NCBI RefSeq assembly: GCF_036850765.1
Contig: NC_089491.1
Location: 131,308,266-131,372,265, forward strand
DNA length: 64,000 bases
Source of the DNA: Saccopteryx bilineata
Lineage: Eukaryota > Chordata > Mammalia > Chiroptera > Emballonuridae
Direction of reading: 5' to 3'
The stretch's first letter is position 1; each line of letters begins with the position of its first letter. The notes beneath the pieces are model-generated. The model did not search any database and was not told where the DNA came from. It was given only the letters and a program-made list of their open reading frames with translations. Positions 20,251 through 32,117 of this stretch are shown piece by piece. Position numbers and translations under genes: made by a program.

Positions 20251-20621
20251 GGCCCTGGCCGGTTGGCTCAGTGGTAGAGCGTCGGCCTGGCGTGCAGAAG
20301 TCCCGGGTTCGATTCCCAGCCAGGGCACACAGGAGAAGTGCCCATCCGCTTCTCCACCCCTCCCCCTCTCCTTCCTCTCTGTCTCTCTCTTCCCCTCCCA
20401 CAGCCGAGGCTCCATTGGAGCAAAAGATGGCCCGGGTGCTGGGGATGGCTCCTTGGCCTCTGCCCCGGGCACTAGAGTGGCTCTGGCCACAACAGAGCAA
20501 CGCCCCGGATGGGCAGAGCATCGCCCCCTGGTGGTTATTCCAGGTGGATCCCAGTCAGGCGCATGTGGGAGTCTGTCTGACTGTCTCTCCCCATTTCCAG
20601 CTTCAGAAAAATACAAAAAAA
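20251..20621 (+). mobile_element. Rhin-type SINE, full length
   Basis: Complete copy: GGCCCTGGCCGGTTGGCTC head with A box, GGTTCGATTCC B box, pyrimidine-rich middle, GCTTCAGAAAAATAC tail and A run. The target duplication (A run plus TTGCCCAG) at 20236-20250 is repeated at about 20621-20636. It sits directly in front of another, older SINE. Confidence 0.92.
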
Positions 20622-20635
20622 AAAAAAATTGCCCA

Positions 20636-20771
20636 GGCCCTGGCTGGTTAGCTCACTTGGTTAGTGTGTCCTCCCAAAACAAGGTTGCGGGTAATATTCC
20701 TGGTTAGGGTACAGACATAAACAGCTCGATGTTCCTGTCTGTCTCTCTCTTATTGCTTCTAAAAAAAAAAT
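20636..20771 (+). mobile_element. Short tRNA-derived SINE of a second family
   Basis: GGCCCTGGCTGGTTAGCTCA head, a B-box-like GGTTGCGGGTAATATTCC, then CAGCTCGATGTTCCTGTCTG, a CT-rich stretch and an A run. This resembles bat VES-like SINEs and lacks the long middle of the Rhin type. Confidence 0.75.
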
Positions 20772-21700
20772 TGGCCAAATTGCTGTGCTAAAACAGTTAA
20801 TTTTCATTATAGAGAAAAATAAGTGAAATTGTTTCTTGCATACCTGAACTTGCAGCACCAAGGAGTATTCTGTGCCTTTGCCATGTGGGGAGTGAGGAGA
20901 CAGGGTGATATTTGGCAGGCAGCACAGGAGATGTTTTGGGACATGAGAGAGAGAGAGTGAATTTTCTGTAATGTAGTGAGCTATTATTTTGGTTTAGTAA
21001 ATACAGATTCTTCCTACCTCCATCACCAAATCTGCTATTTTCTCTTCCAATTCAGAACTAGACAATAAGCCATTATTACCAGCTATTGAATAACTAGGGA
21101 AGTAGAGAGTAAAGCTTTTGAAGTTTGTTTTCAAAAGATAAAAACTGGTTGACTATGTAGTCCTAAGAGACTCAAAGTAACCAGACCAGGGATGGGAATG
21201 AGAAGGTGAAGGGTAGATGTTGGTGGGTTGTTGAGGAGGGGTGCTTCCCTGAGACTGAGACTCCCCTTGATGGAGCTCTGGGTTGACATAGTCAATTCAG
21301 TTAGTCTGAGGAAGAAGTATAGATAATTTAGTTAGTTTGGGGCAATGGTGTGCTGGAGCTGGCTACACCTGCCCTTGGGAGCCAACTTGCCACCTCTTTC
21401 CAACCCCACCTTCAGTGTTCTCACAGTGGTAGCGTGACGTTGGCCATGGTGGAAATATTTGTACTGCAGAAGTTGGCAAACACAGCAAATCAAGACCTCT
21501 GCCCTCAGAACTGATTGGTAAACATTTACCAGCATGCTGCTGGGTTGGGAACTACGAAGTGGAAGAGGATGACTGCCTTATTTCCTTGGTAGAGTCCGGA
21601 GAGGTAGCAAACCTTTGGACATCTGCCACATATCTAGCCCATGTTTAGCAAAAAGTAAAACGACTATGTGACCTGAGGATGACCTGAGTAGAAAGGTTTT
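20772..21700. other. Intergenic stretch, nothing firmly recognised
   Basis: Apart from a GAGA run near 20947 and a block at 21440-21510 resembling the one near 7784 (CCATGGTGG), no gene or repeat was identified. Confidence 0.4.
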
Positions 21701-21716
21701 AAGACATTACAGGGGG
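21701..21716. repeat. L1 target-site duplication, left copy
   Basis: AAGACATTACAGGGGG, repeated at 29529-29544 after the A tail. The last seven bases are the first bases of the Tigger-like element into which the L1 inserted. Confidence 0.92.
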
Positions 21717-24109
21717 AGTGACGTCATGGAAATGGCGCCGTGAGCAGCGCATCCGACAGATCTCCCCAAAATCACAACAAATTTATCAACTAGAAACAGA
21801 AAAATTTATCCTCGGAGCATTCCAGAGTTCCACACAAACTGAAAGCGAAAGGACTGTTATCACTTGAATCTGAGAGACGAGGGTGCGGAGGAAGCTATCT
21901 ACTGCAGGGACGTTCATTCAAGCCGCGGAGGGAGTGCGCCTATGGTGAGTCAGCCCACACTTGGGAGCGGCGAGCAGCCACCGGCGCGCACCCGGTCCGG
22001 TTGCAGAGCGAGCACCGCTAACATTCCCAGCAGCCCGCGCACTGCGAGTGAGAGTCCCCAGCCACCGGTGCCCGGAGCACCCCATTCGCGCCTGTGCCCT
22101 GGGCATTCCACACACCCAGAGTGCCCTACTGGCCCGCACACCCAGGGTGCCCCATTATCCTGCGAACGGTGCGCCCCAGCCGCCAGCGGCAGGGCGAGCG
22201 GGAGAGGCGCCAGGGCGGTCTTTCCTACTTGGGAGATTCTCTCCGTGGGCGGGGCACCTCACCCAGCCATTCAAGCTAACAATCAAGCGTTGGGGGAGGG
22301 GCACGCAGGCAGCCTGAAATACCTTCGGAAGCACAGCTGCGGACCCAATCACTGAAATTAGCTTAACCCATGAAATCTGCGCACCCATGGGTTCTAATTG
22401 ATAAGATCTCTCTCAGTTCAGCGATCCAAGACAAGAGGTGTGATATTTTTTAGTGCCTCTCGCTAAAGGGGCGGGGGCAACTTCTGATTGATAGAGCCTC
22501 CATATCAGGGATAAACGCTAACAAGAGGGACTTGGCAGATAATAAGATCTATACTACACTAGTCGCAAGCAGAGACTAGTGCCTCTTCTTCCCAGCCAAA
22601 ACAGGCTACAAAGTGTGGAAAGCCTGGGTTGAGTGGTCCAACTGAATGATAGGCGCTGAACAGTCACCTTGACAACAATTGACTCCCACCCCCGCCTGAT
22701 TACACTGGAGGCCCTGACTGCCAGAGCCTTTCACAAAACCTTGCGCTGAGTGGGGATAGAGTGGGGATTTCCTAGCTCTTTGAGCCTCTTACTCCCCAGG
22801 CAGAAGCAGTTGCAGCCTTATAGCTGGATCACCAGGCTGCTAATTCAGGAAGGGGGGACTAGGAGAGAGAATCCAGGAAAGCAAACTCTCTCATCGTTGG
22901 ACCCTGCAAACGCCAACAAGCCTTGACTACCAGCAAGACTAAAGCCAATTATATGACATTGCCATAGAATCCCATCAACTGCAAATCCCTACCTAAGTGT
23001 GACACAGGGGCAGAGCCTGGGGTACAGAGTCACCGACCAGGAAGAGGGAGAGAAAAGAAAAAGGAAGAAGTTAACCTCTCAAAATCAAGAAAAATCCACA
23101 GACTTTACAACTTGTTCCACTAATTTTTTTGTTGTTGTTGTTTGTTTCTTCTATCTTATTGCCTTTATTATTATTATTTCTATTTCCTCCACCTCGGTCC
23201 TTCTATTCTCTGCCCATCTTATGCTTCCCTTTTCTTGAACTACACTACCCATGAGTGTTACATTTTATTTCTCTTCTTCATCCTCACCCTCCTTTAAGGT
23301 TATACTCCAAAACACTTAACTCTCACTCTCTCCTCTTTTGTTTTTTTTTTTGTTTTGCTTTATTTTGTTTTTTTCTCTTCCTTTTTTTTTCTTCCTTAGT
23401 TTTTCTCTTTTTCTTATTTTTTCCTTTCTATTCATTTTTTCTTTTCTCGTTTTACTTTCCTCCCATTTAATCCTCAATCACGAACAAATTAGTTAATTTG
23501 GGACTCAAGGGTTTTTTTTGGCTTTATTTTTCTTTTTCGCTTTTGTTTTTGTTTGTTTATTTTTGTGGCATTTTGGGTACTTTTTACGTTGCTTTTTAAC
23601 TCACTAGCATTCCTCCCAACCCAAGGTCTCCATTGTATTTAGTCTTCGCTCCACTTAATATAACAGATTTTTACTTATTATTTTTATTTTTTTCTTCTTT
23701 ATTATTCTTTTTTTCTCCTTTTTTCTGGTTTCCTCTTATCCCTCTCATTATATCTCTTAGTCGACCATCACTTACAAGCAAGTCATCTTATGCTTGTCTA
23801 AGATTTTCTTCCTTTTTTTTTTTTTTGCATTTAGTAGGTCCCTACTCCCTTTTTTTGCCCCTTGAACTCTTCACCCCAAATCAGGCCCTCCATTATAGGC
23901 AGTTTTTGTTCCATTTAGCATAATATAATTCACAGGTCATCACGATATTTCCCTGAGGAGGGGAGAGGAGGGAAAGAGAAGAAAGAAAAAAGGGGGAAAT
24001 AATAAATTATTACTGTTTTTTTTTTTTGTGGGGTGTTTTACCTTTTATTTTTTTTTACTTTTTACTCTTTATTAATTCTAATTAGTGCTATCAACAAGAC
24101 CACCCTCAG
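21717..24109 (+). promoter_or_regulatory. L1 5' UTR / promoter region
   Basis: It begins with a perfect CRE palindrome TGACGTCA (21719-21726) followed closely by AAATGGCGCC, a YY1-like site (about 21730). The first 600 bases are GC- and CpG-rich. From about 23120 to 24080 the + strand is dominated by T. L1 5' UTRs hold an internal promoter. The factor sites here are read by eye. Confidence 0.7.
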
Positions 24110-25103
24110 ATGCCAATAAGAAAGAGGAAATAGAATATTATGGATACAAAAGAAAGAGAGGTAACACAAATAGATGTGGAAAAATCTATGGAGAAAAGAC
24201 TTAACATATTGGAAGCCTTGGAGCTAAATGACAGAATTTAAAATAGAAATCTTAAAAATACTCAGAGATATACAAGAAAACACAGAAAGGCAATTTAGGG
24301 AGATCAGAAAACAACTCAATGAACACAAAGAATATATTACCAAGGAAATTGAAACTATAAAAACAAATCAAACAGAAATGAAAAACTCAATTCACGAGCT
24401 GAAAAACGAGGTAACAAGCTTAGCTAACAGAACAGCCCAGATTGAAGATAGGATTAGTGAAATAGAAGACAAACAGCTTGAGGCACAACAGAGAGAAGAA
24501 GAAAGAGACTCAAAAATAATAAAAAATGAGAAAGCCCTACAGGAATTGTCTGACTCCATCAGAAAGAATAACATAAGAATAATAGGTATATCAGAGGGAG
24601 AAGAGAAAGAAAATGGAATGGAGAATATACTCAAACAAATAATAGATGAGAACTTCCCAAGCCTGTGGAAAGAACTAAAGCCTCAAATTCAAGAAGCAAA
24701 CAGAACACTGAGTTTTCTTAACCCCAACAAACCCACTCCAAGGCATATCATAATAAAGATGACACAAACCAATGACAAAGAAAAAATTCTCAAGGCAGCC
24801 AGGGAAAAGAAGAGTACAACATATAAAGGAAGGCCTATTAGATTATCATCAGATTTCTCAGCAGAAACTCTACAAGCTAGAAGAGAGTGGACCCCAATAT
24901 TTAAAGCCCTGAAAGAGAGGAACTTTCAGCCAAGAATACTATACCCATCAAAGCTATCCTTCAAGTACGAAGGAGATATAAAAACATTCACAAATACAGA
25001 AAAGATGAGAGAATTTATCAGCAGAAAGCCCCCACTCCAGGAAATACTAAAGGGGATTTTCCAACCAGATTCAAAGAACAAAAGAAAACATAACAACAAG
25101 TAA
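24110..25103 (+). pseudogene. L1 ORF1 (RNA-binding chaperone), broken near its start
   Basis: ORF1p is the trimeric RNA-binding protein of the L1 particle. The likely start ATG is at 24110 (MPIRKRK) and meets a TAG at 24131. The same frame continues from 24140 and then shifts near 24225. From 24228 to 25103 it is open for 291 codons: a coiled coil rich in E, K, N and Q (about residues 1-100), the RNA recognition motif (around SIRKNNIRIIGI) and the C-terminal domain (ARREWTPIFKALKE, PRILYPSKLSF). The usual length is near 330-340 residues, so only the N-terminus is affected. Confidence 0.88.
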
Positions 25104-25431
25104 CAGCTCCACCGAGAAAACAATAAAACCAAACTTAAACTGTGACAACAAATGAAAAAAAAAAGGGGAGAAAGGATGAAGATTAACAGTAACAAAGGAC
25201 GATGAAGCGCAGAAATACTCACAAGAAAGGGTACTACAATGAATATGGTAGGTACCCTTTTCATTACTTAATGGTAACCACCCTTGATAAAACCACCACA
25301 AAAACACTTGACTTAAAAAAGGTAGCAACAGAGGAAAGAAGTATGGAACACAAACAAACAAAAACAAATGATAGAAAAACAAAAGAGAAGAATCAAACTA
25401 GATACAAAACTAACAGAAAGCAATTTATAAA

Positions 25432-28400
25432 ATGGCAGTAGGGAACCCACAAGTGTCAATAATTACACTAAATGTAAATGGATTAAACTTACCAATAAAA
25501 AGACACAGAGTAGCAGAATGGATTAAAAAAGAAAATCCAACTATATGCTTCCTACAAGAAACACATCTAAGCAACAAGGATAAAAAAAAATTCAAATTGA
25601 AAGGCTGGAAAACAATACTCCAAGCAAACAACACCCCAAAAAAAGCAGGTGTAGCAATACTCATATCTAATAATGCTGACTACAAGACAGAAAAAGTACT
25701 CAGAGACAAAAATGGTCATTTCATAATGATTAAGGGGAAGTTGAATCAAGAAGACATAACAATCCTTAATATATATGCACCAAACCAAGGAGCACCAAAA
25801 TATATAAGACAGCTACTTATTGACCTTAAAACAAAAACTAACAAAAATACAATCATACTTGGAGACCTCAATACACCGCTGACGGCTCTAGATCGGTCAT
25901 CCAAACAGAGAATCAATAAAGATATAGTGGCCTTAAACGAAATACTAGAGCACCTGGATATGATAGACATCTACAGGACACTTCATCCCAAAGCGACAGA
26001 GTATACATTTTTCTCTAGTGTACATGGAACATTCTCCAGAATTGACCATATGTTGGGCCACAAAGACAATATCAGCAAATTTAGAAAAATTGAAATTGTA
26101 CCAAGCATATTTTCTGATCATAAAGCCTTGAAACTAGAATTCAACTGCAAAAAAGAGGGGGAAAAACCCACAAAAATGTGGAAACTAAACAACATACTTC
26201 TAAAAAATGAATGGGTCAAAGAAGAAATAAGCGCAGAGATCAAAAGATATATACAGACAAATGAAAATGAAAATACGACATAGCAGAATCTATGGGATGC
26301 AGCAAAAGCAGTAATAAGAGGAAAGTTCATATCACTTCAGGCCTATATGAACAAACAAGAGAGAGCCGAAGTAAACCACTTAACTTCACACCTTAAGGAA
26401 CTAGAAAAAGAAGAACAAAGACAACCCAAAACCAGCCAAAGAAAGGAGATAATAAAAATCAGAGCAGAAATAAATGAAATAGAGAACAGAAAAACTATAG
26501 AAAAAATCAATAAAACAAGGAGCTGGCTCTTTGAAAAGATCAACAAAATTGACAAACCCTTGGCAAGACTCACCAAGGAAAAAAGACACAGGACTCAAAT
26601 AAATAAAATCCAAAATGAAAGAGGAGAGATCACCACAGACATCATAGATATACAAAGAATTATTGTAGAATACTATGAAAAGTTATATGCCACCAAATAC
26701 AACAATCTAGAAGAAATGGATAAATTCCTAGAACAATACAACCTTCCTAGACTGAGTCATGAAGAAGCAGAAAGCCTAAACAGACCAATCAGGAGGGAGG
26801 AAATAGAAAAAAACTATTAAAAACCTCCCCAAAAATAAAAGTCCAGGCCCAGACGGTTATACTAGTGAATTCTATCAAACATTCAAAGAAGACTTGGTTC
26901 CTATTCTACTTAAAGTCTTCCAAAAAATTGAAGAAGAAGCAATACTTCCTAACACATTTTATGAGGCCAACATAACCCTCATACCAAAACCTGGCAAGGA
27001 TGGCACAAAAAAAGAAAACTACAGACCAATATCTCTAATGAATACAGATGCTAAAATACTAAACAAAATACTGGCAAACCGAATACAACAACATATTAAA
27101 AAAATAATACATCATGATCAAGTGGGATTCATCCCAGAATCTCAAGGATGGTTCAACATACGCAAAACGGTTAACGTAATACACCATATCAACAAAACAA
27201 AGAACAAAAACCACATGATCTTATCAATAGATGCAGAAAAGGCTTTTGATAAAATACAACACAATTTTATGTTTAAGACTCTCAACAAAATGGGTATAGA
27301 AGGAAAATATCTCAACATGATAAAGGCTATATATGATAAACCATCAGCCAACATCCTATTAAACGGCATAAAACTGAGGACTTTCCCCCTTAAGTCAGGA
27401 ACAAGACAGGGTTGTCCACTCTCTCCACTCTTATTCAACGTGGTGCTAGAAGTTCTGGCCAGAGCAATCAGACAAGACAAAGAAATAAAAGGCATCCATA
27501 TCGGAAAAGAAGAAGTAAAGCTATCACTTTTTGCTGATGATATGATCCTATACATCGAAAACCCGAAGGACTCCACAAAAAGATTATTAGAAACAATAAA
27601 CCAATACAGTAAGGTCGCAGGATACAAAATTAACATACAAAAGTCCATAGCCTTTCTATATGCCAACAATGAAATATTAGAAAATGAACTAAAAAAATAA
27701 TCCCCTTCACGATTGCAACAACAAAAATAAAATACCTAGGAATAAACATAACAAAGAATGTAAAGGACTTATATAATGAAAATTACAAAGCATTGTTAAG
27801 GGAAATCGAAAAAGATACAATGAGATGGAAAAATATTCCTTGTTCTTGGATAGGAAGAATAAATATAATCAAAATGGCCATATTACCCAAAGCAATATAC
27901 AAATTTAATGCAATTCCCATCAAAATTCCTATGAGATATTTTAAAGAAATGGAACAAAAAATCATCAGATTTATATGGAACTATAAAAAACCCCGAATAG
28001 CCAAAACAATTCTAAGGAAAAAGAATGAAGCTGGGGGCATTACAATACCTGACTTTAAAGTATATTATAGGGCCACGATAATCAAAACAGCATGGTATTG
28101 GCAGAAAAATAGACACTCAGACCAATGGAACAGAATAGAAAGCCCAGAAATAAAACCACATATATATGGCCAAATGATCTTTGATAAAGGGGCCAACAAC
28201 ACACAATGGAGAAAAGAAAGCCTCTTCAACAAATGGTGTTGGGAAAACTGGAAAGCCACATGCAAAAGAATGAAACTTGACTACAGCCTGTCCCCGTGTA
28301 CTAAAATTAATTCAAAATGGATCAAAGACCTAAATATAAGACCTGAAACAATAAAGTACATAGAAGAAGATATAGGATCTAAAATCATGGACCTGGGTTT

Positions 28401-29259
28401 TAAAGAACATTTTATGAACTTGACTCCAATGGCAAGAGAAGTGAAGGCAAAGATAAATGAATGGGACTATATCAGAATAAAAAGTTTTTGCTCAGCAAGA
28501 GAAACTGATATCAAAATAAACAGACAGCCAACTAAATGCGAAATGATATTTTCAAACAACAGCTCAGATAAGGGCCTAATATCCAAAATTTACAAAGAAC
28601 TCATAAAACTCAACAACAAACAAACAAACAATCCAATAAAAAAATGGGAAGAGGACATGAACAGACACTTCTCCCAGGAAGAAATACAAATGGCCAACAG
28701 ATATATGAAAAGATGCTCAGCTTCATTAGTTATTAGAGAAATGCAAATCAAAACTACAATGAGATACCACCTCACCCCTGTTAGATTAGCTATTATCAAC
28801 AAGACGGGTAATAGCAAATTTTGGAGAGGCTGTGGAGAAAAAGGAACCCTCTTTCACTGTTGGTGGGACTGTAAAGTAGTACAACCATTATGGAGGAAAG
28901 TATGGTGGTTCCTCAAAAAACTGCAAATAGAACTACCTTATGACCCAGCAATCCCTCTACTGGGTATATACCCCAAAATCTCAGAAACATTGATACATAA
29001 AGACACATGTAGCCCCATGTTCATAGCAGCACTGTTCACAGTGGCCAAGACATGGAAACAACCAAAAAGCCCTTCAATAGAAGACTGGATAAAGAAGATG
29101 TGGCACATATACACTATGGAATACTACTCAGCCATAAGAAATGATGACATCAGATCATTTACAGCAAAATGGTGGGATCTTGATAACATTATACGGAGTG
29201 AAATAAGTAAATCAGAAAAAAACAAGAACTACATGATTCCATACATTGGTGGAACATAA
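25432..29259 (+). pseudogene. L1 ORF2 (endonuclease and reverse transcriptase), broken
   Basis: About 1275 codons, the usual length. The endonuclease domain at the start keeps NVNGL, QETHL, GDLNTPL, RIDHML and SDHKAL, which hold its catalytic residues. A TAG at 26281 interrupts the frame. Reading continues in the same frame to about 26812, where an extra A in an A run shifts it. Reverse transcriptase follows with KNYRPISL-like wording, GFIPESQGW and the catalytic FADD (about 27530). Another frame change occurs near 27695. The C-terminal part (27793-29259) keeps the cysteine-rich motif ([14 protein letters not shown]) and ends at TAA 29257. The protein nicks target DNA and copies L1 RNA there. 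This copy cannot make it whole. Confidence 0.92.
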
Positions 29260-29528
29260 AAACGAGACTAAGAGACATGGACAAGAGTGTGGTGGTTACC
29301 AGGGGTGGGGGGAGGGAGGACATGGGAGGGAGGGAGGGAGAGAGTTAGGGGGAGGGGGAGGACACAGAGTACTTGATAGAGGGTGGCGGAGGACAATCTG
29401 ACTTTGGGCGAGGGGTATGCAACATAATTTAATGACAAAATAACCTAGACATGTTTTCTTTGAATATATGTGCCCTGATTTATTAATGTCATTTCATTAC
29501 CATTAATAAAAATTTATAAAAAAGAAAA
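29260..29528 (+). other. L1 3' UTR with G-rich tract and A-rich tail
   Basis: After ORF2 the sequence holds GGGG-rich blocks at 29301-29365 (several runs of three or more G separated by A), then TTTAATGACAAAATAACC and AATAAAAATTTATAAAAAAG as poly(A) region. The G-rich polypurine tract is a shared trait of mammalian L1 3' UTRs. Confidence 0.85.
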
Positions 29529-29544
29529 AAGACATTACAGGGGG
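29529..29544. repeat. L1 target-site duplication, right copy
   Basis: AAGACATTACAGGGGG, identical to 21701-21716. Confidence 0.92.
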
Positions 29545-30007
29545 TCAGTTCCGTTCCTACGATGACATTGATGTAACCCGAATTTTGGTGTAAGTTGAAA
29601 CACTTAGCCTAAGTCACTTACCTATCCTAACACAGTTGTAAAATCATAGACTTTCCTCTTCTTCGAAGCACTATCATCTGAAGACTCTGACTTTTGTTTA
29701 GGAGCCATGATAAGGGCCAAAACCCACCAAACAAAGCAACACAAATGGAACACTTGTGCTTTTAACAGTCCAAAATGGCGTAGGTAAGTGCACTGGGGGA
29801 CTCCAACTCCTTTCACTCTTATGCCACATTACTGTGTATTCTTCTGCTGTGCACAATGAAACTAATTTACCCACATAGTCTGTAAGTACAACACTAATAA
29901 TGTAAGCCAAAATACTCATATCTCAATTTTTAGAAGTTTTTATGGTAGTGAACGTCATAAACTTGAAATGTTGTATGTCGAGACTGTCATACCCCGAGGA
30001 CCCCCTG
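29538..30007 (-). mobile_element. Tigger/pogo-like DNA transposon, internally deleted
   Basis: Ends CAGGGGGTCAGTTCC and, inverted, CAGGGGGTCCTCGGGG, flanked by TA at 29536-29537 and 30008-30009, as in Tc1/mariner-pogo elements. On the reverse strand, around 29708, a frame begins MAPKQKSESSDDSASKKRK, like the start of a Tigger-type transposase, then runs into the far end, so most of the gene is missing. It is a non-autonomous derivative. The L1 to its left is inserted inside the first seven bases of its left end. Confidence 0.82.
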
Positions 30008-30009
30008 TA

Positions 30010-31930
30010 TCCCAGAATTTCCCATGGCCAGAGAGTGAATGAGAGAGCATGCAAAATGTTCTGTACTTTTGAGAGGCGCTGAGAAGTAACTGAAATGGAG
30101 TGCTGCCTGTGGGCTTTGATGATTGGCAGTCAGGAAGATATATATATCTCAGCAGATAAAAGAGACAAGAGAGGACTTAGTCTCCTCCTTGTCCCCACTG
30201 GTGAGCAGGAATGCTAGAGAAGTGAGAGGGAGTCTCAATTGATTGTGATTACCTGGACTCCATTCTTTGACCTACCTGAATGGGACTTGAAAATTAAGTC
30301 CCATTAAAGAGAAAAATGGAAGAAATTGTATTTCTGTGCACACCTAGCTTGTAGCCTGAGCTTTATATTTACCACTTGAACTCTTAAGAAACTCATAATA
30401 CCATCTGGGGTGTCTCTGCATCTACTAGTTGAGAACCACTTCTCTAAGCTTTTTAGTTGACAAAGTTCTAAACATTTGGTACATAAAAGCGACACAGAAT
30501 TAATCAACTTGCAATATCTTTTTGAGAAAGCATCTCCTTGGGTGGTGTGGAGGTTTAGCATTTAGGCTGTGCTGTTAGATTTACTGGGTTCAGATCCTTG
30601 TTTTGACATGCTGATGTCATCTCCTAGGCAAGTTATGGAATTAGGTCCATACAGGTTATTGAATAGCTCCTGTGATAGGTTCATGCACAGTGCCCTGTAC
30701 ACAGCAAACAGTAAAATCTAGCTATTATTAGAAAGGAAGTAATAGTATTGAATGCATTTTAGTGACTTGCTTTCTGCCTACTGTATTTAATTTAACTTTC
30801 TGAACAATCTTAAGAGTATTGTCTTTCTTCTCTTTGTAAAATGTATTGAGACTGAGATAACTTGGAATCCAAACACAGATCTTTTAATTATTAAACTATG
30901 TATGTTCCTCTCCAATGCCATTGAAAAATGGACAGAGGCACCTACAGTCTTCTCTCAAATCAGTGACAAATAGTTAAATGGTAGTTAAACTAACCACAAG
31001 AGATTTTTGTTATAAAGCCACAAGGAGCTACATAAAATCTTTTTGACTTTTGAAATATAAGTAAAAAACTAAAAGGTTTTCATTAGAGAGGAATAAAGAA
31101 AACCAACTTTATTCTAGACAGACAAAGGTAGTTCAACCATTTTATTCTAAGAAAAGTGTTACAGTAGAGCCATGAATTTATTTTTATTTAAAACAAATAC
31201 CATATTATCATACTCTAAATTGTATACTACTTTGTTATTACAAAGTTCAAAACTTAATAAAGAGAATCACAGTAGGTTTTAATGTAGTTATATTTCTGCC
31301 ATGCCTGGGGAAAACCTGGTTGGTTGTTTGTGGAGCCTGAGACTGAGACACCACTACTCACCTGGTGGCAGCTCCACAAATGCCAGAGCGGTGACCCTGA
31401 TAGATACACTCAGTCTAAGGGGCTTGCCTTTAACAGTGCAACCATATAACATCACACAGGAGATTGGGCTGTAACAGGAAAAGTGCCACTTTTTTCTCTG
31501 AGATAGCAAGGTTTAAATTAAAAGAGGCTTAAATTAAATAAGTAGATTGAACCAAAAGAAATGGTCTCATTTTCTGGTACCAGATCATCAATTTCTGTAG
31601 TTCAAATCATGGATCAGGTAAAAACTTCAATTCCGGTTTAACCTCTCTTCTGTATAGTAGAACTGGATAATAATTGTATTATAATAGGACAGAGAATCTT
31701 TGTTGAAAGCATTTAGACTTATTGGGCTCTCATGACTGCAGTACTAGTCAGAAGGTTATATATATGTTAATTCACTTAGTACTACAATAACCATATGAAG
31801 GAAAAATGATTATTTCCATTGAAAGATTTATCAGGTAATATATGGCAGCTTTGTGCTTTGTATTAGATGTTCTGCATGAATAAACTTATTATCTATAAGA
31901 TAAATGCTACTGCTTTTCTTATTTTTTAAG
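30010..31930. other. Intergenic stretch, nothing recognised
   Basis: No gene or clear repeat was found in these 1.9 kb. Composition is AT-rich. Some parts may be old, unrecognisable repeats. Confidence 0.4.
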
Positions 31931-31931
31931 T

Positions 31932-31970
31932 AATCTTTTCAATTTTTTATTTATTGTTATTAAAGTTAGA

Positions 31971-32014
<44 letters not shown>

Positions 32015-32117
32015 CAGAAACATCAATCTGTTCCTGTATGTTCCCTGATTGGGCATTGAACCTGCAGCCTTTGAGTATCGGGGGATGCTCTAACCAACCA
32101 AGCCATCCAGCTAGGGC
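31932..32117 (-). mobile_element. Short tRNA-derived SINE, reverse strand, with GA repeat
   Basis: T-rich start, a GA microsatellite at 31974-32013, ACATCAATCTGTTCCTGTAT, GATTGGGCATTGAACCTGCA and CTAACCAACCAAGCCATCC in the order of a reversed VES-like SINE. Confidence 0.75.
31974..32013. repeat. GA dinucleotide repeat
   Basis: About 20 GA units grown from the CT-rich part of the SINE in which it lies. Confidence 0.9.

Larger units (their letters stand above)
21717..29528 (+). mobile_element. Full-length LINE-1 element
   Basis: 7812 bases between exact 16-base target duplications. It has a CpG-rich 5' UTR, a long T-rich part, ORF1, ORF2, a G-rich 3' UTR and a short A-rich tail. Both reading frames are disrupted, but lightly: one stop and one frame change in ORF1, and one stop and two frame changes in ORF2. 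Insertion is therefore fairly recent. The same family recurs, reversed, at 63371-64000. Confidence 0.95.

Noticed and set aside
20251..20340. tRNA gene
   Set aside because: The A and B boxes belong to the tRNA-derived head of a SINE with tail and target duplication, not to a tRNA gene. The same holds for all other SINE heads.
21864..22388. GC-rich frames of 60-160 codons on both strands
   Set aside because: They lie in the CpG-rich L1 5' UTR and have no recognisable domains.
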